Assembly (NCBI RefSeq): GCF_020832045.1
Contig: NZ_JAFIFK010000004.1
Span: forward strand, 1 to 43,331
DNA from: Halomonas sp.
GTDB lineage: Bacteria > Pseudomonadota > Gammaproteobacteria > Pseudomonadales > Halomonadaceae
DNA: 43,331 nucleotides
Direction: 5' to 3'
A model generated the notes under the pieces. It made no database searches and had not been told where the DNA came from. It was given only the letters and a program-made list of their open reading frames with translations. Shown here one piece after another: positions 16,970 through 24,839 of the stretch. Every line of letters starts with the position of its first letter. The stretch's first letter is position 1. The translations under genes were made by a program, and so were the position numbers.

Positions 16970-18220
16970 TCAGCGAAAGCGTCCGGCACCGCAGGTGGCC
17001 AGCCAGGCGGGGGCGTTGCCTTCGATGCTGGCCGCCAGCAGGCGTCCGGTAGTGGCCGCCAGGGTCAGCCCCAGGTGGCCATGACCGAAGGCGCAGCTCA
17101 CACCGGGTAGGGAGGTGGCGGGGCCGATCACCGGCAGCGAGTCGGGCAGCGAGGGGCGCAGGCCCAGCCAGGTGTGGCTCGGTTCGCCGAGGGGGCCGAA
17201 CAGTGCCTCGGCATGACGGCGAATGTAGTCGAGCCGCTTGGGGTTGGCGGGGTCGTCGTTGTGGCCAAGCTCCACGGTGCCGGCGATGCGCAGTCGACCC
17301 TGCATCGGCGTGAGATAGAAGGCGTACTCCCCGGGGCTGCAGGGGCGGCTGACCAGCTTCCTGACGGCGGGAAACTCCAGGTGATAGCCGCGCTCGGAGA
17401 TCAGCGGGATGCGGTCTCCACAGGCCTGCGCCAGGGGTCGCGACCAGGCGCCCGCGGCGATCACCACCTTGTCGGCCTGCCAGGCGCCCTGATCGGTAGC
17501 GATGTCGACACGGCCACCTTGGGACTCGAGCCCCACCGCCCGGGCGCGCACCAGGCGTGCGCCACGTTGCTGCAAGCGTTCTGCCAGCCGCTGGGCCAGC
17601 GTCAGCGGGTCACTGATGTGACAAGCCTCGGGAAACAGAATGCCGCCCTGGGCGAGGCCTTCCAGTGCCGGCTCCAGCGCCGCCAGGGCCTTGGCGTCGA
17701 GGCGCTCCTGCACGACGCCGAAGCGTTCGCGCTCGGCGAGCTCGCTCTGGGCCTCCTGCCAGCCTTTGGCGCTGAGATAGAAGCACAGGCTACCCTCTTG
17801 CTGCATAAGGCTGCCGCTCTCCTCCAGGTCGTCGAGGATCTGCCGCCAGTCGTCGATTGCCGGGGCCAGCAGCAGGCTCAGGGTATGGCCCGCCTGGGCG
17901 GCACTGCGACGGTTGGCGTGTCGCGTGAAGCGCCACAGCCACGGAATGAGTCCGGGCAGATGCCGCCAGCGCAGGTGGAAGGGCGAGTGCGGCGACAGTA
18001 GAAGTGCCGGCGCCTGGCGCCAGATGGCGGGCTGGGCCAGGGGCTCGACGGCATAGTTGGCAAGCACGCCGGCATTGCCCGACGAGGCGGCCGAGCCCGG
18101 CGGCTCGGGGTCCATCAATGTGACCTCGTAGCCTTGCCGCTGCAGATGCCAGGCGCAGGCCAGGCCGACGATACCGGCGCCGATGACCAGCACCTCGGCG
18201 TGTTGTGGAGAGCCTTTCAT
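16970..18220 (-). CDS. FAD-dependent D-amino-acid dehydrogenase-like oxidoreductase
   Basis: A 416-residue FAD oxidoreductase of the DAO/DadA type. The dinucleotide-binding fold is at the N-terminus (VLVIGAGIVGLACAWHLQRQG, ending in an acidic residue at the second strand), with SGNAGVLANY typical of DadA proteins. The C-terminus has GLRPSLPDSLPVIGP and a GHGHLGLTLAATTG block. It probably deaminates a D-amino acid or a secondary/N-substituted amino acid at the membrane, passing electrons to quinone. It starts 8 bp after the P-type ATPase stop on the same strand, so read-through is possible although the functions look unrelated. It converges on the gamma-glutamylation cluster and might also act there, but it is on the opposite strand. 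DadA proper is usually ~430 residues; identity is not certain. Confidence 0.85.
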   Translation of the reverse strand: MKGSPQHAEVLVIGAGIVGLACAWHLQRQGYEVTLMDPEPPGSAASSGNAGVLANYAVEPLAQPAIWRQAPALLLSPHSPFHLRWRHLPGLIPWLWRFTRHANRRSAAQAGHTLSLLLAPAIDDWRQILDDLEESGSLMQQEGSLCFYLSAKGWQEAQSELAERERFGVVQERLDAKALAALEPALEGLAQGGILFPEACHISDPLTLAQRLAERLQQRGARLVRARAVGLESQGGRVDIATDQGAWQADKVVIAAGAWSRPLAQACGDRIPLISERGYHLEFPAVRKLVSRPCSPGEYAFYLTPMQGRLRIAGTVELGHNDDPANPKRLDYIRRHAEALFGPLGEPSHTWLGLRPSLPDSLPVIGPATSLPGVSCAFGHGHLGLTLAATTGRLLAASIEGNAPAWLATCGAGRFR

Positions 18221-18228
18221 GGCAGCCC

Positions 18229-20490
18229 TTATTGCACCGTGTTTGCCTCGAAACCCTTATCATGCCCGAGATCACGCCGCGGCTTGTCAACGCCTGGGTG
18301 CCTGCCATGGCGCAGCAGCCGCAGCCCGTTGGCCACCACGATCAAGCTGGCGCCCATGTCGGCGAACACTGCCATCCACAGCGTGGCGTGACCGCTAAGG
18401 GCGAGCGCCATGAATACCGCCTTGAGCCCCAGTGCAATGGCGATGTTCTGAATCAGTACCGTGTGCGTTCGGCGTGAAAGTCGCAAGAAGTCGGCCAGCC
18501 GGCGCGGATCGTCGTCCATCAGCGCCACGTCGGCGGTCTCGATGGCGGCGTCGCTGCCGAGCGCGCCCATGGCGAAGCCGATGTCGGCTCGGGCCAGTGC
18601 GGGGGCGTCGTTGATACCGTCGCCCACCATGCCCACCGGCCCCCTCTGAGCGCGCGCCTCGATCATCGCCAGCTTGTCCTCCGGCAGCAAGGCACCGTAG
18701 GCTTCGTCGATACCGGCCTGGGCCGCCACCGCGGCCACGCTGGCCGGGTTGTCGCCGCTCAGCATCAGCGTGGTCACGCCCAGTCGGTGCAGTGCCTCGA
18801 TGGCCTCGCGGCTCTCTTCACGCAGTGGATCGCCGACGGCGAACAGAGCCAGCGGGCGCGCCTCTTCCCCCAGAATCACCAGCGTCTCGCCGCGGGCCTC
18901 GTGCTCGGCGAGATGGGCGTCGAGGGTATCGTCCGGCGCTGCGAACTGCTGCATCAGGCGGCGGTTGCCAAGCCATAGCGTGCGCCCGTCGTAACTTGCC
19001 ACCACGCCGCGACCGGGCAGTTCGCGCACGTCGCTCACTTCACACGGGACGATGCCATCGGCCTCGGCAGCGCGGGCCAGGGCCGCCGATACCGGATGCG
19101 TGGAGCGGTAGGCAAGCCCTGCCGCTAGGGCCCGCAGGCGTTCACGCCCGAGGGAGTCCAGTGCCGGGTCGAGCGGGTGCCAGGCGTGCTGGGAGGGGCG
19201 GCCTCGGGTCAGGGTGCCGGTCTTGTCGAAGGCGATGGTGACGAGGCGATGCCCCTGTTCGAGTACATTGCCGCCCTTGATCAGAATGCCCGCGCGGGCT
19301 GCCGCCGCTAGACCGCTGACGATGGTCACCGGGGTCGAGATCACCAGTGCGCAGGGACAGGCGATCACCAGCAGGACCAGTGCGCGGTAGATGCCTTCGA
19401 GCCAGCTAACGCCAAACAGCCATGGCCAGGTAAGCGCCACCAGCAGGGCGATGGCGAACACCACCGGGGTATAAACGGCGGCGAAGCGGTCGATGAAGCG
19501 CTGAGTCGGAGCGCGGTTGGCCTGGGCCTGCTCTACGGTGTGAATGATACGAGCCAGGGTGGTATCGCTCGCCGCGCGGGTGGTGCGGTAGAGGAATTCG
19601 CTGCCCTGATTGACGCTCCCGGCGAATACATCCGCCCCCGGTCTCTTGTCCACCGGCAGGCTCTCGCCGGTGATGGGCGATTCATCCAGTGCCGGGTGGC
19701 CCTCGGTGACGCTGCCGTCCAGCGCCAGGCGCTCGCCCGGTCGTACCCGCAGCAGGCTGCCCACTGTGACCTCGCTGGCCGGAACACTGAGAAAGCGGCC
19801 GTCGGGCTGGCGCACGCTGGCATTCTCCGGAGCCAGCGAAAGCAGCTCCCGAATGGCGTTACGTGCCCGGCCCAGCGAGCGCGCCTCGATACGCTCGGCC
19901 AGGGTGAACAGCACCAGCACCATGGCCGCCTCGGCCCACTGGCCGATTAATAGCGCGCCGGTCACCGCCACGCTCATCAGCGCATTGATGTTGAGCGTAC
20001 GGTGGCGCAGGGCGATGAAACCCTTCTTCCAGGTTGGCAGACCGACCAGGGCGATGGCTGCAAGCGCCAGCGCGGCAGCGAGCCACGGCTCTGCAAGCTC
20101 AAGCCAGTGGCTGGCCTCAGCGGCCAGGGCCAGCAGCGTGGCCACGCCCAGCTTCCACCTGTTCTCCGTGCTGCTCGCCGTAGGTGTGCGCCGGCCTGGG
20201 TCGTGGCGTTGTGCCGCCATGCCGGTAGCCGCGATGCGGCGCTCGATTGCCTCCTCGGGGACGTTGCGGTGATGCACGGTGAGCACCCGATTGACCAGAT
20301 CGAAGTCGAGCCGCTCGATGTTGGGGATATCCGCCAGCGCGCGTCGCAACAGCGCCTCTTCGGTAGGGCAGTCCATCGCTTCGATATGCAGGCGGAGCGC
20401 CTGGGTATCCGGGGGCAATTCGCTTCGCTCCCGTGGGGGGCGCGTAGTATCGACTGGTGCGCAGCTCGAACAGCAGGTGCGTTCGCTCAT
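18229..20490 (-). CDS. zntA: Zn(II)/Cd(II)/Pb(II)-exporting P-type ATPase
   Basis: A 753-residue P1B-type ATPase exporting soft divalent metals. A Cys-rich N-terminus (CCSSC, 6-10) is followed by a heavy-metal-associated domain with MDCPTEE (39-45), the zinc/cadmium/lead version of the motif. The transport site CPC is at 378-380 (IACPCALVIS). The phosphorylation site DKTGTLT and hinge GDGINDAPALARAD are intact, and the last membrane part has FADMGASLIVVANGLRLLR. The ATG at 20490 is chosen because AAGGAG lies seven bases upstream, unlike the ATG at 20508. Its promoter lies in the MerR-type operator at 20520-20550, divergent from the CadR/PbrR-like regulator, which agrees with Cd/Pb/Zn induction. 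Exact metal preference cannot be fixed. Confidence 0.92.
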   Translation of the reverse strand: MSERTCCSSCAPVDTTRPPRERSELPPDTQALRLHIEAMDCPTEEALLRRALADIPNIERLDFDLVNRVLTVHHRNVPEEAIERRIAATGMAAQRHDPGRRTPTASSTENRWKLGVATLLALAAEASHWLELAEPWLAAALALAAIALVGLPTWKKGFIALRHRTLNINALMSVAVTGALLIGQWAEAAMVLVLFTLAERIEARSLGRARNAIRELLSLAPENASVRQPDGRFLSVPASEVTVGSLLRVRPGERLALDGSVTEGHPALDESPITGESLPVDKRPGADVFAGSVNQGSEFLYRTTRAASDTTLARIIHTVEQAQANRAPTQRFIDRFAAVYTPVVFAIALLVALTWPWLFGVSWLEGIYRALVLLVIACPCALVISTPVTIVSGLAAAARAGILIKGGNVLEQGHRLVTIAFDKTGTLTRGRPSQHAWHPLDPALDSLGRERLRALAAGLAYRSTHPVSAALARAAEADGIVPCEVSDVRELPGRGVVASYDGRTLWLGNRRLMQQFAAPDDTLDAHLAEHEARGETLVILGEEARPLALFAVGDPLREESREAIEALHRLGVTTLMLSGDNPASVAAVAAQAGIDEAYGALLPEDKLAMIEARAQRGPVGMVGDGINDAPALARADIGFAMGALGSDAAIETADVALMDDDPRRLADFLRLSRRTHTVLIQNIAIALGLKAVFMALALSGHATLWMAVFADMGASLIVVANGLRLLRHGRHPGVDKPRRDLGHDKGFEANTVQ

Positions 20491-20519
20491 GGTAAGACTC
20501 CTTGTCATCGGCTAGAGTC

Positions 20520-20550
20520 ATGACACACCCTGTAGCCACTATAGGGTCAA
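20520..20550 (-). promoter_or_regulatory. MerR-type operator and 19-bp-spacer promoter
   Basis: Read on the minus strand: -35 TTGACC (20550-20545), a 19-bp spacer, and -10 TGTCAT (20525-20520). The spacer region carries an inverted repeat at 20527-20547 with arms ACCCTGTAG and CTATAGGGT (one mismatch). An overlong 19-bp spacer with the dyad between -35 and -10 is the hallmark of promoters activated by MerR-family proteins. It drives the ATPase and lies 19 bp before the regulator start. Confidence 0.85.
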
Positions 20551-20568
20551 GCGATTAGCGAGGCGCCC

Positions 20569-21021
20569 ATGAAGATCGGTGAGCTGGCCACCCGCACCGG
20601 CTGCGCGGTGGAAACCATACGCTACTACGAGCGTGAGGGGCTGTTGCCCGAGCCCGCCCGTACCAGCGCCAATTACCGGCACTATGCCGAGCCCCACGCC
20701 GAGCGGCTGCGTTTTATCCGTCACTGCCGCACGCTGGACATGACCCTGGACGAGATCCGCACTCTGCTGGACTATCACGACCATCCGCGGCAGCCGTGCA
20801 ATGCGGTGAACGGTTTGATCGACGAGCATCTGGCTCACGTCGAGGCACGTATCGAGCAACTTCAGGCCCTGCGTGAGGCTCTCGCCACCCTGCGCTCGCG
20901 CTGTAACGGCGAGACCGATTCCAGCCACTGCGGCATACTTCAGGAACTGGCCCAGCCGGCAAAGGCAAGACACGAGTCGCACGAGTCGAGCCACGTACCG
21001 GGGCCGCACAAGAACCATTGA
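20569..21021 (+). CDS. cadR: CadR/PbrR-type MerR-family metal regulator
   Basis: A 150-residue MerR-family activator. The N-terminal helix-turn-helix (MKIGELATRTGCAVETIRYY) is followed by YEREGLLPEPARTSANYRHY, a dimerisation helix and a metal loop. Cysteines at 77, 112 and 121 fit the Cd/Pb-responsive subgroup: C77 and C112 are the known positions in CadR, and the nine-residue C112-C121 gap recalls PbrR. The C-terminus is His-rich (seven His in the last ~22 residues), as in CadR from Pseudomonas. It should bind the operator at 20527-20547 and, on binding Cd(II), Pb(II) or Zn(II), switch on the divergent ATPase. The peptidase at 21035 starts 13 bp downstream and may be co-transcribed. Confidence 0.88.
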   Translation: MKIGELATRTGCAVETIRYYEREGLLPEPARTSANYRHYAEPHAERLRFIRHCRTLDMTLDEIRTLLDYHDHPRQPCNAVNGLIDEHLAHVEARIEQLQALREALATLRSRCNGETDSSHCGILQELAQPAKARHESHESSHVPGPHKNH

Positions 21022-21034
21022 TCGAGAGGTGCCG

Positions 21035-21652
21035 ATGCCGGACAAGGAGGTTCCCGCCTACTATTCCCAGTGGGTTTCAAGCGAGTGCATCCCGGCGATC
21101 CTGACCGGAGAAATGCATGCCGCCGACGATCCCCGCTGGGCCGAATCCGGTGCGACCAGCGTCGAGGAGTACGCGCGCTGGGCCTCGCATATCTGCGGCA
21201 TGGCCTGCACCAAGATGCTGATTGAAGAGCTGAGGGGGGAGCGGGCCACTCTGTTCGAGCTCCTCGACAGGAGTCGTGAAGTCGGTGGCTATGTCGTCTC
21301 CGAGGCGGGCATCAAGGGCCTCTATTACCGGCCACTGGTTCAGCTGCTGAAAGAGCATCACGCATTGAACGCCGATGTGGTGGAGCACGTCGAGGCCGAG
21401 CGTCTCGCCATCTGGCTGGACGAAGGGCACCGCGTGATCGCCTCGGTGCACCCCACGATACGCACTCCCGAGCAGGACCCGCCACAGCGGGGCGGGCATC
21501 TGGTCTATCTCTTCGGTCTGGACGAGAGCGGGCGGTTGCGCTACCACAACCCTTCTGGCTTGCCCGGTGCGAGTCAGGCGGACGTTCGCCTTGCGCCTTC
21601 GGTCTTTGCGCGCTTCTTTGCCGGGCGGGGCATCCTCATCCGGCGCGGCTAG
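21035..21652 (+). CDS. C39-like cysteine peptidase family protein
   Basis: A 205-residue protein of the peptidase C39-like fold (papain-like). The probable catalytic set is C54 in SHICGMACTKML, H155 in RGGHLVYLFG and N172 in RYHNPSG. It has no signal peptide, no ABC-transporter part and no GG-leader substrate nearby, so it is not a bacteriocin exporter. GAGAGG precedes the ATG at 21035; the longer frame starting at 20873 overlaps the regulator and is arginine-rich noise. It lies 13 bp after the CadR-like gene. Its stop TAG shares the palindrome CTAG with the stop of the convergent amidohydrolase. Substrate and role are unknown. Confidence 0.75.
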   Translation: MPDKEVPAYYSQWVSSECIPAILTGEMHAADDPRWAESGATSVEEYARWASHICGMACTKMLIEELRGERATLFELLDRSREVGGYVVSEAGIKGLYYRPLVQLLKEHHALNADVVEHVEAERLAIWLDEGHRVIASVHPTIRTPEQDPPQRGGHLVYLFGLDESGRLRYHNPSGLPGASQADVRLAPSVFARFFAGRGILIRRG

Positions 21653-22797
21653 CCCCGCCGAAATACCCGGCGGCCCAGGGCCCACACTTCGTCGATGGCC
21701 CATTCACCATCGCTCAGTACCAGCAGATCGGCGTCACGGCCGGGCTCGAGGCGCCCCTTGGCGGTGAGTTTGAGGGCGTCGACGGCGTGAGTGCTGGCGG
21801 CGCCGATGGCATGCTCCAGCGGCACGCCGTGCTTCTCGATGCACTCGCCGACGACCTCGAACAGGCTGGCGAGGCGGCCGGGTTCGAGGCCGATGAAACG
21901 GCGCTCGGCATCGAAGCGCGGCAGCGAGGCATTGGCATCGGAGGAGAGGGTAATGCGTGACGGTTCGACACGAGCTTCCAGGGCGCGGGCCACGGCCTCG
22001 GCGGCGGGCACTTCGCCACCTGCCAGCAGCTCTGCAGTAGTGCTGGTGGTGAAGTCGATACGGCCACCTTCCCGGGCGAAGCGCAGGCCGTCCTCGAATA
22101 GTGCCGGAGTACGGTTGATATGGGTCGGCATGAACTGGGCGACAGGAATGGCGCTGTGGCGGACGGCTTCGCGCAGCGGCTCCAGGTGCGTGGGGGCATC
22201 GCCGGTATGGATGAAGACGATCCCCGCCTTGCCCGCCAGCATGCCGGCGGTGCGTGACTCCGAGGCCAGGCGGGCCAGTTCGAAGGGCGAGGGCTGCGAG
22301 CCGCGATGGTCGCTGATGGCCACTTCGCCCACGCCGATGTATTCGGGAATGAACAGAATGTCGCTGCCCACCGAGCCGGTCAGCGTCACTGGCGGCAGCT
22401 GGTAGGAGCCGGTGTAGCAGTAGGTGGTGAGACCGCCGGCGGCCAGCTCGCGGGCCTTGCCCAGCAGGTTGGCCGGCGTGCGCGTCAGAGCGTCGGTGCC
22501 CAGGGCGCCGATCAGGGTGGTGACGCCGGATGCCAGGGCGTCCTCGAGGGTCAGCTCGGCGGTGCGCGTGCCGAAGCCGCCCTCGCCTCCGCCGCCGATG
22601 AAGTGCACCAGCGGGTCGACCAGGCCGGGGATGACCCGGCGCCCTTCCAGGTCGATCTCCTTGATGGCGGGGCCGGTGGCAGGCAGTGGCTGGCCGGCAG
22701 GTACCACGTCGGCGATGCGTGCGTCGGCGATCAACAGATGACAAAGCCCCATATTGCGAGGCGCATGCAATTGGGCGTTCTTCAGCAGGGTGAGCAT
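21649..22797 (-). CDS. isoaspartyl dipeptidase-like amidohydrolase (IadA family), altered metal site
   Basis: A 382-residue amidohydrolase-superfamily protein of the IadA (beta-aspartyl dipeptidase) type. The family block LVHFIGGGGEGGFGTRT (63-79) is clear. Metal-site residues seen are H65, E158 (in GEVAISDHRG, where E. coli IadA has a carboxylated Lys), H197, H226 and D287 (SSDANAS). The first His of the expected HxH metal pair is Leu63 (codon CTG, at 22611-22609), so one metal ligand is missing. The enzyme may bind a single metal, act on another substrate, or be inactive. AGGAA precedes the ATG. It is the last gene of the basic-amino-acid ABC operon, suggesting a role in using imported dipeptides or amides. 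Its stop overlaps that of the convergent C39-like gene. Confidence 0.85.
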   Translation of the reverse strand: MLTLLKNAQLHAPRNMGLCHLLIADARIADVVPAGQPLPATGPAIKEIDLEGRRVIPGLVDPLVHFIGGGGEGGFGTRTAELTLEDALASGVTTLIGALGTDALTRTPANLLGKARELAAGGLTTYCYTGSYQLPPVTLTGSVGSDILFIPEYIGVGEVAISDHRGSQPSPFELARLASESRTAGMLAGKAGIVFIHTGDAPTHLEPLREAVRHSAIPVAQFMPTHINRTPALFEDGLRFAREGGRIDFTTSTTAELLAGGEVPAAEAVARALEARVEPSRITLSSDANASLPRFDAERRFIGLEPGRLASLFEVVGECIEKHGVPLEHAIGAASTHAVDALKLTAKGRLEPGRDADLLVLSDGEWAIDEVWALGRRVFRRG

Positions 22798-22817
22798 CCA
22801 GGTTCCTCGTTGAGCTC

Positions 22818-22841
22818 GAACGCCGGCAGGTGCCGGCGTTC
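22818..22841 (-). other. intergenic hairpin between binding protein and amidohydrolase genes
   Basis: An 11-bp perfect inverted repeat, GAACGCCGGCA and TGCCGGCGTTC, separated by two bases. It lies 21 bp after the binding-protein stop. There is no U-tract, so it is probably an mRNA 3'-protecting element or weak attenuator. Confidence 0.55.
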
Positions 22842-22862
22842 TCAGGCCAGGTTCAGCTCGGG

Positions 22863-23648
22863 TTACAGCTTGATATCGTAGTTGAAGTAGCGAGCCATGA
22901 TTTCGTCATAGGTGCCGTTTTCCTTGAGCGCGGCCAGCGCCTCGTTGAAGCGCTCGGCCAAGGCTTCGTCGCGGGGGCGGAACGCCACGCCCACGCCCTT
23001 GCCAAAGATGTGCTCCGGCTCCTTGATGAAGTCGCTGATGCGCTGGAACTGACTCTCGTCGGTATCGATGGCCATGCTGGATTCCGCCACCGGGTAGTCC
23101 ATGAAGGTGAGGTCGAGGCGCCCGGCCCGCATGTCGGTCACCACGTCGTCGGCGCTGGTGTAGCGACGGATCTCTACCAGATCGCCGTAGAGTTCGCTCA
23201 CGTAGTTGTCCTGCAGCGTGGCACGCTGCACGCCGACCACCAGTCCCTCTAGGCTGCCGCGATCTTCAATGTCGATCTCGCGGTCACGTGTCGTGATCCA
23301 GGCGCTCGGGGTGGTGTAGTAGGGCTCGGAGAACAGTACGCGCTGGGCGCGCTCTTCGGTGATCGCCATGGATGACATGATGGCATCGTAATGGCGAGCC
23401 ATGAGTCCGGGAATGATGCCGTCCCAATCCTGCTCCACCCAGGTGCAGGTGGCTTCCAGGTACTCGCACACCGCATTGCCCAGCTCGATTTCGAAGCCGG
23501 TCAGCTCGCCGTCGGGTTGGCGATACATGAAAGGCTCGTAGGGGATGTCGACGCCCAGACGAATCTCGGAATAGTCGCGGGCCTGGGCGGCACCGACGGT
23601 CAAGCCGGCCGCCATGGTGGCAGCCAGAATCAGGTTGATAGCACGCAT
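22863..23648 (-). CDS. ABC transporter substrate-binding protein, basic amino acid type (copy 2)
   Basis: A 261-residue periplasmic binding protein of the polar amino acid (HisJ/ArgT-like) family with a Sec signal peptide ending AAQA. Family ligand-site blocks are YEPFMYRQPDGELTGFEIELGNAVCEY, DGIIPGLMARHYDAIMSSMAIT and LTFMDYPVAESS. The ATG at 23648 is chosen because GGGAGGA lies just upstream and the signal peptide begins there. It is a tandem paralogue of the protein at 24007 (C-terminal AFRPRDEALAERFNEALA identical in both) but differs in the central lobe, so ligand range may differ. Two binding proteins would share the single permease pair upstream. A hairpin follows at 22818-22841. Histidine, arginine, lysine or ornithine are likely ligands by family, not proven. 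Confidence 0.88.
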   Translation of the reverse strand: MRAINLILAATMAAGLTVGAAQARDYSEIRLGVDIPYEPFMYRQPDGELTGFEIELGNAVCEYLEATCTWVEQDWDGIIPGLMARHYDAIMSSMAITEERAQRVLFSEPYYTTPSAWITTRDREIDIEDRGSLEGLVVGVQRATLQDNYVSELYGDLVEIRRYTSADDVVTDMRAGRLDLTFMDYPVAESSMAIDTDESQFQRISDFIKEPEHIFGKGVGVAFRPRDEALAERFNEALAALKENGTYDEIMARYFNYDIKL

Positions 23649-23812
23649 GACTTCCTCCCGGGAAGATGTTGTTTTGCTCAAGACTTGGATTGCCGAACTC
23701 GGCAAGGTAGTCGCACTTCAGTTGCGACAAGGCACACGCTCATCGCCGTTCAGGCAAGGAGGTGTCGATGGCACGGATGTGCCGAAGCGACCGAGATGGC
23801 CGCGGGAAGGGG

Positions 23813-23899
23813 CTATTCGTCGAACCACTCGCTGAGGTAGAAGCTGTCGAAGTAACAGCGGTAGACCTCAGTGACGGGCTTAGGGAAGCGTTCGGTCAT
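23813..23899 (-). CDS. candidate 28-residue small ORF
   Basis: A minus-strand frame from ATG at 23899 to TAG at 23813, beginning MTERFPKPVTEVYRC and ending LSEWFDE. It is unusually rich in Tyr, Phe and Trp. Most codons (about 23 of 28) end in G or C, as in the real genes here, whereas random intergenic frames do not. No ribosome site precedes the ATG, and an in-frame stop lies 13 codons upstream. It could be a small protein, or the remnant of a larger gene lost between the duplicated binding proteins. I do not recognise a family. Confidence 0.3.
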   Translation of the reverse strand: MTERFPKPVTEVYRCYFDSFYLSEWFDE

Positions 23900-23969
23900 G
23901 GACGGTGTCCGATGAGATGTTCCGTGACTTGCCAGTTAGACTTTCTGAAAAGGCGGTGCGGTTGTCAAG

Positions 23970-23994
23970 CCCTCCCGGCCTGAGGCCGGGAGGG
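23970..23994 (-). other. hairpin downstream of first binding-protein gene
   Basis: A perfect 11-bp stem, CCCTCCCGGCC and GGCCGGGAGGG, with a 3-base loop, 12 bp after the stop of the binding protein at 24007. No U-tract follows on the minus strand. It may cap a stable short transcript for the binding protein or partly terminate. Confidence 0.6.
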
Positions 23995-24006
23995 CCGAAT
24001 ACCGAT

Positions 24007-24774
24007 TTACTCCTCGCCGAAGTAGCGCTGGAAGATCTCGTCGTAGGTGCCGTCTTCCTTGAGGGTGGCGAGTGCCTCGTTGAAGCGCTCGGCGAGAGCT
24101 TCGTCACGCGGACGGAAGGCGATGCCGAATCCTTCGCCGAAGTATTCTGCCGGCTCGGTGATGGTCTCGCCGACCACCACGAAGTCGCCGCGCTCGCTTT
24201 CCAGCAGGGTGCTCTGGCCGATGGGGTAGTCGAGGAAGACGATGTCCAGGCGCTGGGCCTGCAGGTCCAGCACCATATCGTCGGCGGTGGAGTAGCGGCT
24301 GACGCTGGCGACGTCGCCGTACATGTCGGTCACGAAGCTATCCTGCAGGGTGCCGCGCTGTACGCCGATGGTCAGACCGTCGAGGGTTTCCTGATTGGCC
24401 TCGTCGATACCCAGATCGGCCGGTCCGAACCAGGCCGAGGGCATGGTGATATACGGGTCGGAGAAGAGCACTGTCTGACGGCGCTCGTCGTTGATGGTCA
24501 TGGAGGACATGATGGCATCGTAGTTGCGCGACAGCAGACCGGGAATGATGCCGTCCCACTCCTGCTCGATCCATTCGCAGGTAATGCCCATCTCTTCGCA
24601 TAGGGCGTTGCCGAGATCGATGTCGAAGCCGGTCAGTTCGCCGTCGGGGGTGCGGAACTCCATGGGCTCGTAGGGTACATCGACGCCGAAGCGCACATGA
24701 TCGTAGTCGCGGGCTTGAGCGGTACCGGCCGCGATAGCCACACCCAGCAGGGATACTGTCAGCAGTTTTTTCAT
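24007..24774 (-). CDS. ABC transporter substrate-binding protein, basic amino acid type (copy 1)
   Basis: A 255-residue periplasmic binding protein of the HisJ/ArgT-like family. The signal peptide MKKLLTVSLLGVAIAAGTAQA is followed by RDYDHVRFGVDVPYEPMEF. Ligand-lobe blocks are DGIIPGLLSRNYDAIMSSMTIN, VGVQRGTLQ-like IGVQRGTLQDSF and IVFLDYPIGQST. AAGGGAA lies eight bases before the ATG at 24774. It follows the permease gene by ~120 bp containing a strong hairpin, and is flanked downstream by another, so its message level may be set apart from that of the permeases. The neighbouring paralogue at 22863 arose by tandem duplication. Ligand likely a basic amino acid, by family and by the His/Arg-rich leader and AstE nearby. 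Confidence 0.9.
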   Translation of the reverse strand: MKKLLTVSLLGVAIAAGTAQARDYDHVRFGVDVPYEPMEFRTPDGELTGFDIDLGNALCEEMGITCEWIEQEWDGIIPGLLSRNYDAIMSSMTINDERRQTVLFSDPYITMPSAWFGPADLGIDEANQETLDGLTIGVQRGTLQDSFVTDMYGDVASVSRYSTADDMVLDLQAQRLDIVFLDYPIGQSTLLESERGDFVVVGETITEPAEYFGEGFGIAFRPRDEALAERFNEALATLKEDGTYDEIFQRYFGEE

Positions 24775-24839
24775 CGTTCGTTTCCCTTTGTTGTCGTTCG
24801 GCACCGTTTCGGTGTCGTCGCGCCTGAATTTAGCGCAGC

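Larger units (their letters stand above)
23649..24006. other. 358-bp intergenic region between tandem binding-protein genes
   Basis: The longest gene-free stretch in the window. From right to left it holds a GC-rich hairpin (23970-23994), a 28-codon minus-strand open frame (23813-23899) with coding-like base use, and an unremarkable segment before the ribosome site of the second binding protein. No clear promoter is visible. Confidence 0.5.

Noticed and set aside
24007..24774. Opposite-strand frame (23905-24603) covering the first binding-protein gene
   Set aside because: It is the complement of a gene with signal peptide and family blocks; no independent evidence.
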